Of a stretch of 9,907 nt of DNA, positions 1-6,388 are shown piece after piece. Source of the stretch: Chryseobacterium gleum (GTDB lineage Bacteria > Bacteroidota > Bacteroidia > Flavobacteriales_D > Sanyastnellaceae); NCBI GenBank assembly GCA_945897395.1, contig CAMDFE010000040.1, forward strand, positions 1 through 9,907, written 5' to 3'. Numbering within the stretch: position 1 is the first letter of the stretch; the number at the start of each line of letters is the position of its first letter. Below the pieces are notes generated by a model that did no database searches, was not told the origin of the DNA, and was given only the letters and a program-made list of their open reading frames with translations. The position numbers and the translations under genes are program-made.

Positions 1-348
1 TTGATAAGTATCGAACTCAACGGCAAGACTCGTTCCGAAATTCAAATAACCCATTCCTCCTCCAGTTGCTCCAATGGCCGTCGTTCCTTGCGTATGCAAC
101 ACGAAACATATTCCGTCTGCGCCGTTCACGTCGGTATAACCGAGCAACATTTCAAAGGACAAATCGAACGGTTGATTCAAATCAATCTGATCTGCATACC
201 AAACAGTTCCGTTTTGAGTGGATATAGCTGGAGTGAGCTGATAACAATCGTTACCCGTAGCAATAGCCGCTCCGTTTAAGAAATAGGCTTGACCGAAAAG
301 AGAGCCAAAGCTTAAAAAAGAAAGAACGAATAAGAGTAAATTTTTCAT
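1..348 (-). CDS. Secreted L-type lectin domain protein (5' part of gene, runs off left edge)
   Basis: The reverse strand from the ATG at 346-348 reads open for 116 codons to the window edge, so only the N-terminus is present. Residues 1-20 look like a signal peptide: MKN, a hydrophobic stretch, then a likely cut after SLFGQ. The mature part matches the bacterial legume-lectin (L-type) fold: NGAAIATGNDCYQLTP near residues 25-40, ADGICFVLHTQG at 77-88, a glycine-rich stretch GATGGGMGYLNFG at 93-105, and the strand SLAVEFDTYQ at 107-116. The DGI.FVLH and AVEFDTY motifs are the family's conserved core around the sugar/metal site. In Bacteroidota such proteins are usually large and secreted or surface-bound, often with a type IX secretion tail, but no C-terminus is visible here. 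The gene lies just downstream of the J-domain stump, so it was probably the original neighbour of the intact J-domain gene. No Shine-Dalgarno site is evident. Confidence 0.85.
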   Translation of the reverse strand, partial: MKNLLLFVLSFLSFGSLFGQAYFLNGAAIATGNDCYQLTPAISTQNGTVWYADQIDLNQPFDLSFEMLLGYTDVNGADGICFVLHTQGTTAIGATGGGMGYLNFGTSLAVEFDTYQ

Positions 349-378
349 GTTTGAAATGAGAGAGGTAAATATAAGCAA

Positions 379-542
379 TTACTTCATTCCTCGCTCCTTT
401 CTGAGTTGATCGTATGCCTCTTGAACCTTAATAAACTTCTCTTGAGCCGCTTTCTGATACTCATCACCCAAATCTTTCACTTTATCTGGATGGTATTTCA
501 TAGCCATTTTTCGGAATGCTTTTTTACCTCCTCATCGGTAAC
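379..542 (-). pseudogene. Truncated second copy of the 3' end of the TerB/J-domain gene
   Basis: Reading the reverse strand, 379-542 encodes VTDEEV, then after a one-base deletion KKAFRKMAMKYHPDKVKD and onward to the same RKERGMK-stop end as the intact gene at 4874-5617. It covers only helix II, the HPD loop and the end of the J domain; the TerB domain and N-terminus are absent and there is no start codon. Against 4874-5035 I count 19 mismatches and one gap in 162 columns. Of the codons that differ by substitution, all but two are synonymous; the exceptions are Gln for Met and Ala for Ser. The frameshift lies at the GT-AAAAAA run, where one A may be missing. Homology stops upstream of the VTD codons, and 543-574 up to the cysN stop is T-rich (on the minus strand) and unrelated to the J-domain gene. 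It cannot make a protein on its own. See the finding on flanking repeats. Confidence 0.9.
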
Positions 543-574
543 GCAGTAAAAGTAAAAGAGGCAAAAGAGTAAGA

Positions 575-1816
575 TTACAAGATCATTCCTCCGCCTATTG
601 TATTTAAGTGTTGTGGATCTACGAGAATAAACGAACCAGATGCTTGCTGCTTCAAGTATGAATCGTAAGGGATTTCTTCTGAAGATATAAATTCGACCTC
701 TCCAATTTCATTTAATTGAAGCGTTGTTGTTTCTTCGTTTGAAAGCGTTTCTAAATTCAACTTGGAATGAATTCCAGATACCATGACCATTGTCTTCAAT
801 GTTCCAATGCGCAATATTAGTTTTTGCTGAAGAGCCATTGGTTTTTCAAAGAACCAACAAATTTTAGCGGTGAACGACGACGATTTTGAACAAGGCTCAG
901 AGCTTAATGTGAGCATGTCGCCGCGTGAAATATCAATGTCATCATTTAGCGTGATTGTAACAGACTCGCCATGAACGGCAATATTTCTAGAGTCTTCACC
1001 CAAGTAAATGCCTGTAATAGTCGATTTTTTTTCAGACAGCGCAACAGCAATTTCGTCGCCAATGCGAAATCCGTTTCCAGCGATTCGGCCTGCGTAACCG
1101 CGGAAGTCTTGAAATTCAAATTTTTGAGGACGAATGACATATTGAACAGCCAATCGTGTTGGCGAGTTCAGGTGGTCTTGAGCAAGGTCTACATTTTCCA
1201 AAGTTTCAATAAGCGTATAACCTTTGTACCAAGACATTGCATCGCTTTTGTTTATGACATTATCCCCTCCGAGCGCACTAATGGGAATGAAATCACAAGT
1301 TGAAACATTTACACTTTTTAGTAATTCTTGAAATTGTTCGACAATCGCATTGAATTGTTCTTCAGAATAATCAATGAGATCCATTTTATTTACACAAACA
1401 ACTAGATGCTTAATTCCAAATAAAGAAGATAAAATTGTATGTCTACGCGTTTGTTCTAAAATCCCTTTTCGCGCGTCTATTAAGATCACAGCGGCATTTG
1501 CGGTAGATGCGCCAGTGACCATGTTGCGGGTATACTGAATGTGTCCAGGAGTGTCTGCGATAATGAATTTTCTTTTCGGCGTAGCGAAATATCTGTACGC
1601 AACGTCAATTGTAATTCCTTGTTCGCGTTCGGCTTTCAATCCGTCTGTGTAAAGAGATAAGTCGATGTAGTCAAATCCTTTACTCTTACTTTTTAATTCA
1701 ATGGCAGATAGTTGGTCTTTGAATATTTTTTTACTGTCGTAAAATAAACGTCCAATCAACGTGCTCTTTCCAGCATCAACACTTCCGGCCGTTGTAAATC
1801 TTAATATGTTTTTCAT
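575..1816 (-). CDS. cysN: Sulfate adenylyltransferase subunit 1 (GTPase subunit of ATP sulfurylase)
   Basis: CysN is the GTPase that drives the CysD-catalysed reaction of ATP and sulfate to adenylylsulfate (APS) and pyrophosphate, in the cytoplasm. The 413 residues show a full translational-GTPase G domain: P-loop GSVDAGKST at 11-19, switch region EREQGITIDVAYRYF at 63-77, DTPGH at 88-92, NKMD at 143-146 and SAL at 180-182. An EF-Tu-like beta-barrel follows from about 225 (RLAVQYVIRPQ), then a C-terminal barrel to the end. There is no fused APS kinase domain, consistent with a separate cysC. The length suits the shorter stand-alone CysN proteins. The P-loop has Ala where many CysN have a second Asp. 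The ATG at 1814-1816 lies 47 bases after the broken flavoprotein gene, with a weak GAAGA upstream. It is the last gene of the cassette, and no hairpin terminator follows its TAA. Confidence 0.95.
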   Translation of the reverse strand: MKNILRFTTAGSVDAGKSTLIGRLFYDSKKIFKDQLSAIELKSKSKGFDYIDLSLYTDGLKAEREQGITIDVAYRYFATPKRKFIIADTPGHIQYTRNMVTGASTANAAVILIDARKGILEQTRRHTILSSLFGIKHLVVCVNKMDLIDYSEEQFNAIVEQFQELLKSVNVSTCDFIPISALGGDNVINKSDAMSWYKGYTLIETLENVDLAQDHLNSPTRLAVQYVIRPQKFEFQDFRGYAGRIAGNGFRIGDEIAVALSEKKSTITGIYLGEDSRNIAVHGESVTITLNDDIDISRGDMLTLSSEPCSKSSSFTAKICWFFEKPMALQQKLILRIGTLKTMVMVSGIHSKLNLETLSNEETTTLQLNEIGEVEFISSEEIPYDSYLKQQASGSFILVDPQHLNTIGGGMIL

Positions 1817-1863
1817 TTTTCGTCTTCTAAACTTTCTGTTTTTTCGTTTGTTGAAAGGCTTGG

Positions 1864-2508
1864 CTAATTCAAATTCAGAACAACAATTTGAGCCACTTCT
1901 TTCGCTTGTACTTTTAATTCAGGGACGGCAACAGATTCCCAAAGTTCACCTTTGAGATTAACACCGAGGGTATACAAGCAAGGAACTTTCTTGTTGTTAG
2001 AATCTATAATTTCGTAGGTTTTCAAGTCTATTCTTGTCCCCAAATTAAGTTCGTCTTGACTAAGAAGTCCTTCAATAAATAATTTGTGAAGCAAATAATT
2101 CTCAGATTCTTTCAAATTGGATTGAGGGCCTGTGCAATTGATTATGCGCGAAACCTTAATTGTTTTGAATTTGTTTGATTTTTTATTGAAAAGCATAACT
2201 TCGAGATGCGTTCCAGCATCGGAAATATTATGAATTTCACCAGCAATCACATCAAGCATTTTATTCATGCGAAGATTCTGCATTTTTCGATAAATATGTG
2301 GAGCAATTCGATGTCTTGAAGCACCCCAAATATGACGCAAGTGACGCATGAAAGATTTCTTTTCAGCAACAGTAAGTTTCTTCCAGATCTCTTGAGTTTT
2401 ACTTCTTAAAGCATCTACAACAGGCTCAGAAGTAATTCCAAGCTTACTTAGTTTTTTTACTTCAGCATTTACCTTTTGTACGAGATAAGTCAATGAGAAA
2501 TTTGGATC
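1864..2508 (-). pseudogene. FAD/NAD(P)-binding protein, C-terminal part, separated by an in-frame stop
   Basis: This stretch continues in the same reading frame directly after the TAA at 2509-2511 and ends at a TAG (1864-1866), giving 214 sense codons. It contains motifs seen in the C-terminal half of COG4529 (YdhS-like) flavoproteins: PVVDALRSKTQEIWKKL, then FMRHLRHIWGASRHRIAPHI, then a beta-rich part with INCTGPQSN and VPCLYTLGVNLKGELWESVAVPEL, the usual FAD-side ending. A caller could start it at the TTG at 2491-2493, but that codon has no ribosome binding site and lies in mid-domain, so I read it as the tail of the gene that begins at 3267. Unless the stop is read through or is a sequencing error, this part is unlikely to be translated as a useful protein. 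Confidence 0.8.
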
Positions 2509-3267
2509 TTATAAATTTAAGTCGAAGGTGTATGCTATGTTGTTGTGCAAATGAGGAATAACGTTGAATCCGTTAGTAGACACAGCATAAATCTTATTTT
2601 GAAAATGGTTTTCAACCAAACCCAATGTAGTGTCTACCATAGTTAAACCATTTCCAATGATTAAGATATCTAGGTCCGGCTCAAAGTTGGTAATGGCCTC
2701 AATTTTCCATGGGTTTTGGAAATACCGAGAATGATTGATGTCTAGTTTTTGTCTTAACACTTTGTTACTCGGGGTTTGATTGCCCGTTGAAAGAACAACT
2801 TGATTTGCAATGATGTAATCACCACTCTCTGTTGTAACCGTGTATTTGTCGTCGAGTACGTTTATGTTTCGAGCAAAAGAATAAATACATTCGATTTGTA
2901 TGTTTTTAGTCTCAGCCAGTTCGATTGCTTCATCCCAAATGGAAGACAGGTATTGCCTATAAATATCTCTTGGAAGGAACGAATTCGCGAGTGCTTCTCT
3001 GTTGAATGAATCAAAAGAATTTTGTTTGCAAACCCAATTTAAAAAATGATCGGGATCGTCGGAAAAGGCACTCATTCTCTTGGTTGCAACATTCAACAAA
3101 AACGTTGAAGAGCTGGGGTTGTAGGCAATTCCTTTGTTGAATGATTCAAGTTTGTCAATAATAGCAATAGAGCATTTTTTTTGCGCAGACTTCACAATGT
3201 TTGCAAGGACTAATGTTCCTGAAAATCCGGCACCAATGATTGCGATATCTGAGTTGAAATTTTTCAT
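2509..3267 (-). pseudogene. FAD/NAD(P)-binding protein (COG4529/YdhS-like), N-terminal part, ends at premature TAA
   Basis: The product is a flavin-dependent oxidoreductase of unknown substrate. Its 252 residues begin with a dinucleotide-binding fold IAIIGAGFSGTLV (GxGxxG at 12-17), then GIAYNPSSSTFLLNVATKRMS at 46-66, the hallmark of this family (GxAY...LLNVxxxxMS). An ATG-type motif VLSTGNQTPS is at 158-167, and a second Rossmann motif ILIIGNGLTMVD is at 201-212. Translation stops at DLNL followed by TAA (2509-2511), but the frame continues with family sequence to 1866. Together they make 467 codons including the stop, about the normal family length, so one nonsense change (for instance from AAA, GAA or CAA) explains the break. 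The start lies 9 bases after cysD, so it belongs to the cys operon. Its role there is not known to me. The short form keeps both nucleotide-binding motifs, but I expect it to be inactive. Confidence 0.85.
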
Positions 3268-3276
3268 ACAACGGGA

Positions 3277-4167
3277 TTAAAAATATCCTTGTTTCTTTCT
3301 GTCTTCCATGGCTGTTTCAGATCGAGCATCATCGCTGCGCGTTCCTCTTTCAGTAACATCTGAAGTTGCTATTTCCGCTATAATTTCGTCAATACTGTTT
3401 GCAATACTCTCAACTGCACCTGTGCAAGTAATATCACCAATGGTTCTGAATCGAACGGGTTTGGTTGAAATTACTTCATTGGGTTGAAGCGGAAGGAATT
3501 CGGATGCCGCAAGCAAACTACCTCTTCTTTCAAAGACCGGTCTGTTATGACTGAAGTACAAATTGGGAAGTGGAATGTTTTTCTCCTTTATGTAATTCCA
3601 AATATCTAACTCTGTCCAATTGCTTAATGGGAAAACACGGAAATGTTCACCGAATTTTTTTTCTGCATTGAAAATATTCCACAGCTCTGCTCTTTGATTT
3701 TTTGGATCCCATTGTCCAAAGGCATTTCTATGCGAAAAGAAACGTTCTTTCGCACGTGCTTTTTCTTCGTCACGTCTTGCACCTCCCAAGGCTGCATCGA
3801 ATTGAAATTCAGAAAGAGCATCGAGTAAGGTTATTGTTTGAAGCGCATTTCGGCTTGCATTGGGCCCTGTTTCTTCGGTTGCTTTTCCTTCATCAATAGA
3901 AGTTTGAACATAACGAACGATTAACTCAGCATTGAGTTGGTTGGCTATGTTATCTCTGAAGGTTAGTGTCTCTTCGAAGTTGTGTCCGGTGTCAATATGT
4001 AACAAAGGAAAAGGAATAGCAGCTGGCCAAAAGGCTTTTTTGGCAAGATAAGTCATGACAATACTGTCTTTTCCTCCTGAGAACAAGAGTACGGGCTTAT
4101 CGAATTGCGCGGCAGTTTCTCTTAATATGAAAATAGATTCAGCTTCTAGCTCTTCTAAATGGGTCAT
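3277..4167 (-). CDS. cysD: Sulfate adenylyltransferase subunit 2 (catalytic subunit of ATP sulfurylase)
   Basis: CysD is the PP-loop ATP pyrophosphatase that adenylylates sulfate to APS with the GTPase CysN. At 296 residues it is close to the usual size of about 300. The PP-loop VLLFSGGKDSIVM lies near residues 27-39. Further family marks are LLHIDTGHNFEETL near 55-68, GGARRDEEKARAKERFFSHR around 128-147, FGQWDPKNQRAELWN after it, and FPLSNWTELDIWNYI. The C-terminal end MEDRKKQGYF closely follows the usual CysD ending. The start ATG (4165-4167) overlaps the TGA of cysC (4164-4166) as ATGA, which suggests translational coupling. An AGGA about 11 bases upstream, inside cysC, could also help initiation. 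Nothing looks damaged. Confidence 0.96.
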   Translation of the reverse strand: MTHLEELEAESIFILRETAAQFDKPVLLFSGGKDSIVMTYLAKKAFWPAAIPFPLLHIDTGHNFEETLTFRDNIANQLNAELIVRYVQTSIDEGKATEETGPNASRNALQTITLLDALSEFQFDAALGGARRDEEKARAKERFFSHRNAFGQWDPKNQRAELWNIFNAEKKFGEHFRVFPLSNWTELDIWNYIKEKNIPLPNLYFSHNRPVFERRGSLLAASEFLPLQPNEVISTKPVRFRTIGDITCTGAVESIANSIDEIIAEIATSDVTERGTRSDDARSETAMEDRKKQGYF

Positions 4168-4760
4168 GATGAATGTTTTCCTAATTGAATATTACTCAGT
4201 ATTTCATTTACAGACTCTTGAACACTTTGATGGGTATTGTCTAATGTGAAATTAGCAAAAGAGGGAACGTCAAAAGCACTGTCGATGCCAGTGAAACCTT
4301 TTATTTCGCCTCTACGCGCTTTTGCGTATAGGCCCTTAATGTCTCTACGTTCACATTCTTCTAGCGTTGTGGAAAGATAAACGGCGAATAATTTCTCTGA
4401 AGGAATGACAGATTGCACAATTTCTTGGGCCTCTTTATTGGGTGTAATAAGGCAGCAAATCACACAAACTCGAGACGTGAGCATAAGATTGGCAACTTCT
4501 GCGGCACGTCTAACATTCTCTATGCGATCTTCGTCTGTAAATCCAAGGTTGTTGTTTAACCCAAATCTCAAGTTATCTCCATCCAATAGCGCTGTAACAA
4601 TTCCTTTTTGCTCGAGAACGTCTTTTATTTCCTTGGCTATAGTAGATTTCCCCGAACCTGAAAGCCCCATAATCCAGATAACTTTAGGATAGAACCGAAC
4701 GGGAACCAAAGGATTCACGTTGGCATCAACTTCGAACGGGTAAATTAGATTTTGACTCAT
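4164..4760 (-). CDS. cysC: Adenylylsulfate (APS) kinase
   Basis: CysC phosphorylates APS at the 3' position to give PAPS, the donor for sulfotransferases and for reductive assimilation. The 198-residue protein has the P-loop IMGLSGSGKST at 30-40, the APS-binding stretch LLDGDNLRFGLNNNLGFT at 58-75, DRIENVRR at 78-85, and the lid segment RRDIKGLYAKARRGEIKGFTGID at 138-160. Where many CysC proteins have an SPYRxxR-type motif, this one reads ITPNKEAQ (105-112), a variation whose effect I cannot judge. The ATG at 4758-4760 lies one base after the stop of the sugar-transferase remnant, so in the ancestral arrangement it was probably translated right behind that gene. The nearest SD-like AGAGGAG is about 18 bases upstream, too far to be ideal. 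It is the first intact gene of the activated-sulfate cassette. Confidence 0.96.
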   Translation of the reverse strand: MSQNLIYPFEVDANVNPLVPVRFYPKVIWIMGLSGSGKSTIAKEIKDVLEQKGIVTALLDGDNLRFGLNNNLGFTDEDRIENVRRAAEVANLMLTSRVCVICCLITPNKEAQEIVQSVIPSEKLFAVYLSTTLEECERRDIKGLYAKARRGEIKGFTGIDSAFDVPSFANFTLDNTHQSVQESVNEILSNIQLGKHSS

Positions 4761-4761
4761 G

Positions 4762-4869
4762 TTAATATGCGTTTTTATCTCCTCTGAAAACCAATAGTGC
4801 CGTCCAGAATATTATTTTCAAATCAGTATATATCAAAAAATTTTCAATGTACAACGCATCGAGTTCGAC
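4762..4869 (-). pseudogene. C-terminal remnant of a polyprenyl-phosphate sugar phosphotransferase (WcaJ/PssY-like)
   Basis: The gap between the J-domain gene and cysC is not featureless. In one reverse-strand frame it reads VELDALYIENF, then LIYT, then DLKIIFWTALLVFRGD, then KNAY and a TAA stop at 4762-4764. This is the characteristic end of bacterial sugar transferases that load the first sugar-phosphate onto undecaprenyl phosphate (family pattern: xLDLWYIENWSLxLDLKIIxxTxxxVxRGxGAY). Only about 35 codons remain; the catalytic part and membrane segments are gone. The homology begins within about 6 bases of the J-domain gene's TAA (4874-4876), so the junction is very sharp. One base separates its stop from the cysC ATG, as expected for two neighbours in one operon. 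I infer that the cassette came from an exopolysaccharide cluster. The stretch is short, but the match is to several conserved positions in order. Confidence 0.8.
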
Positions 4870-4873
4870 GCAT

Positions 4874-5035
4874 TTACTTCATTCCTCGCTCCTTTCTCAG
4901 CTGGTCATAGGACTCTTGAACCTTAATGAACTTCTCCTGCGCTGCTTTCATATACTCATCGCCCAAATCTTTTACTTTATCCGGATGATATTTCATAGCC
5001 ATTTTTCGGAAGGCTTTTTTAACTTCCTCATCTGT
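4874..5035 (-). repeat. Direct repeat: 3' end of the J-domain gene, copy bordering the right side of the cys cassette
   Basis: These 162 bases match 379-539 in the same orientation with 19 mismatches and one single-base gap by hand alignment (about 88% identity). The similarity starts exactly at the TAA stop codon and ends at the TDEEV codons. The bases beyond either end are unrelated: sugar-transferase sequence on the lower side here, and lectin upstream sequence on the lower side of the other copy. The two copies bracket the 4.3 kb that holds the cys genes. Confidence 0.9.
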
Positions 5036-5617
5036 TGCAGTAGCCTCAATTTCCAAGATTTTATAAGCTGATGCAGCATCTTTGTAGAACATTGCCTGAA
5101 TACTTTCATAGTCTTTCTGACTAATGTTTAAATCAGATGCAATTTGTTTAATCAACTCGGCTTCGGCCTTCGCTACTTGTCCGTCAGATTTAGCAATTCC
5201 AAATAAATAATGAAGCAATTGCAAGCGCATCGGATGCTCCATGAAGTCGCGAATCTGATGACACACTTCACGAACAGGGATGTCTTTGTTTAAAAGCTCT
5301 TTTAGGATTCCGATTTTTTCTGCTGCCGCCGCAGGTCCGAATTGTTTATCGAAGAAATCACGTATATATTGAAGCTCGCTTTTCATAAGCTTTCCATCTG
5401 CTTTCATAACAGCAGCAGATAGCACCAAAAGGGCTGAAGAGAAATCACCGCTCTGCGTGTGTCTGGCATATGTTCGAGGACGCGCACCAGATTGTTGCTC
5501 TTGCGTGCTGAGCGTTTTATCCTGGGCCATGTAGCCCACAGCAAATCCAATTAATCCGCCAATTGGTCCGCCTAATGCCCAACCAATTGCGCCACCTACC
5601 CATTTTCCAAATGCCAT
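4874..5617 (-). CDS. DjlA-like co-chaperone with TerB and C-terminal J domain
   Basis: The 247-residue protein has three parts. Residues 8-30 form a glycine-zipper membrane-type segment (GGAIGWALGGPIGGLIGF). Residues 58-175 form a TerB-like helical domain with the two acidic repeats MKADGKLMKSE and AKSDGQVAKAE. Residues 183-247 form a J domain with YKILEIEATATDEEVKKAF and the catalytic HPD at 211-213, which stimulates the ATPase of DnaK. The layout resembles E. coli DjlA (membrane segment, TerB, J domain) at slightly shorter length; function in envelope-linked protein quality control is inferred. The ATG at 5615-5617 lies 3 bases after the xth stop, so the genes are surely co-transcribed. The last ~53 codons exist a second time at 379-542. 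This copy's 3' end may have been supplied by the inserted cassette, although the gene is intact. Confidence 0.9.
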   Translation of the reverse strand: MAFGKWVGGAIGWALGGPIGGLIGFAVGYMAQDKTLSTQEQQSGARPRTYARHTQSGDFSSALLVLSAAVMKADGKLMKSELQYIRDFFDKQFGPAAAAEKIGILKELLNKDIPVREVCHQIRDFMEHPMRLQLLHYLFGIAKSDGQVAKAEAELIKQIASDLNISQKDYESIQAMFYKDAASAYKILEIEATATDEEVKKAFRKMAMKYHPDKVKDLGDEYMKAAQEKFIKVQESYDQLRKERGMK

Positions 5618-5620
5618 AAT

Positions 5621-6382
5621 TTATTCGATAATAATTCCAACCGGACAATGATCCGATCCCATAATTTCATTCAAGATAAATGCGTCTTTTATTTGTGGAA
5701 GGAAATTTTCACTCACTAAGAAGTAATCAATTCTCCAACCCACATTTTTCGCACGCGAGTTGAACCGCGCGCTCCACCAACTGTATTTCACCACTTCTGG
5801 ATAAAAATGTCTGAAAGAATCTTTGTATCCTGAAGAGATAAAAGTTGAAAGCCCGTCTATTTCTCTTTGCGTATATCCTGCGCTCTTGTTGTAATTGCTT
5901 TTCGGATTGGCAAGGTCAATGGCTTGGTGCGCCACGTTCAAGTCACCGCACAAAATAACAGGTTTCGTCTTTTCTAAATTTTGAAGGTGCTTTAACAAAG
6001 CAACATCCCATGTTTCTCTGTAATCCAAGCGAGCCAATTCAGATCCGCTGTTTGGAACGTAAGTATTCACCAAGAAAAATTTATCATACTCTGCAGTAAT
6101 AATTCTTCCTTCCTGATCGTGTTCTTCAATGCCCAATCCGAAAGTCACGCTCAAAGGTTTTTCTCTCGAGATAAGTGCAGTACCGCTGTAACCGGGACGA
6201 ACTGCAGAACTCGAGTAAATGTGATATCCTGAAATGTTTTGCAACGCTTCTTGCACCTGCGCGTCGTTTGCTTTTGTTTCCTGCAAGCAAAGCACATCTG
6301 GATTCATGATTTGAAAATCTTCGAAGAAGGTTTTCTTGGTGGTCGCACGAACGCCGTTTACGTTGAATGAAATGAGTTTCAT
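5621..6382 (-). CDS. xth: Exodeoxyribonuclease III / AP endonuclease (EEP nuclease family)
   Basis: This cytoplasmic base-excision-repair enzyme cuts the backbone at abasic sites and removes 3' blocking groups. The 253 residues carry the full set of endonuclease/exonuclease/phosphatase motifs: ISFNVNGVRA at 4-13 (Asn7), LCLQETKA at 31-38 (metal ligand Glu35), PGYSGTALISR at 63-73, VNTYVPNSG at 105-113 (Tyr108), LCGDLNVAH at 144-152 (Asp147, Asn149), WRIDYFLVS at 216-224, and GSDHCPVGIII at 242-252 (catalytic Asp-His pair 244-245). Length and motif spacing are normal for short bacterial ExoIII. The gene begins 6 bases after icmF and ends 3 bases before the J-domain gene, so it is the middle gene of a three-gene transcription unit. 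Nothing suggests a functional link with the mutase beyond shared expression. Confidence 0.95.
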   Translation of the reverse strand: MKLISFNVNGVRATTKKTFFEDFQIMNPDVLCLQETKANDAQVQEALQNISGYHIYSSSAVRPGYSGTALISREKPLSVTFGLGIEEHDQEGRIITAEYDKFFLVNTYVPNSGSELARLDYRETWDVALLKHLQNLEKTKPVILCGDLNVAHQAIDLANPKSNYNKSAGYTQREIDGLSTFISSGYKDSFRHFYPEVVKYSWWSARFNSRAKNVGWRIDYFLVSENFLPQIKDAFILNEIMGSDHCPVGIIIE

Positions 6383-6388
6383 AATATG

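Noticed and set aside
1..279. Plus-strand open frame of 92 codons from a TTG at the left edge
   Set aside because: The opposite strand here encodes a clear signal peptide and L-type lectin motifs; the plus frame is low-complexity and matches nothing I recognise.
543..574. Terminator after cysN
   Set aside because: The minus strand is T-rich here, but I found no inverted repeat before it, so there is no support for an intrinsic terminator.
971..1303. Plus-strand open frame of 110 codons inside cysN
   Set aside because: It lies antisense to conserved CysN sequence and shows no family motif or start signal.
2491..2511. Programmed read-through or recoding at the internal TAA of the flavoprotein gene
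   Set aside because: No stimulatory hairpin or known recoding context is visible, and TAA serves as the normal stop of cysN, cysD, xth, icmF and the J-domain gene here. A point mutation or base-call error is simpler.
4761..4873. Promoter or riboswitch leader for cysC
   Set aside because: The stretch is fully explained as the end of a sugar transferase reading frame; no aptamer-like pairing or clear promoter elements were found.
379..5035. Assembly chimera joining two strains at the J-domain repeat
   Set aside because: At about 88% identity the repeats are too different for an easy false join, and the right boundary is exact at the stop codon. Not fully excluded without reads.
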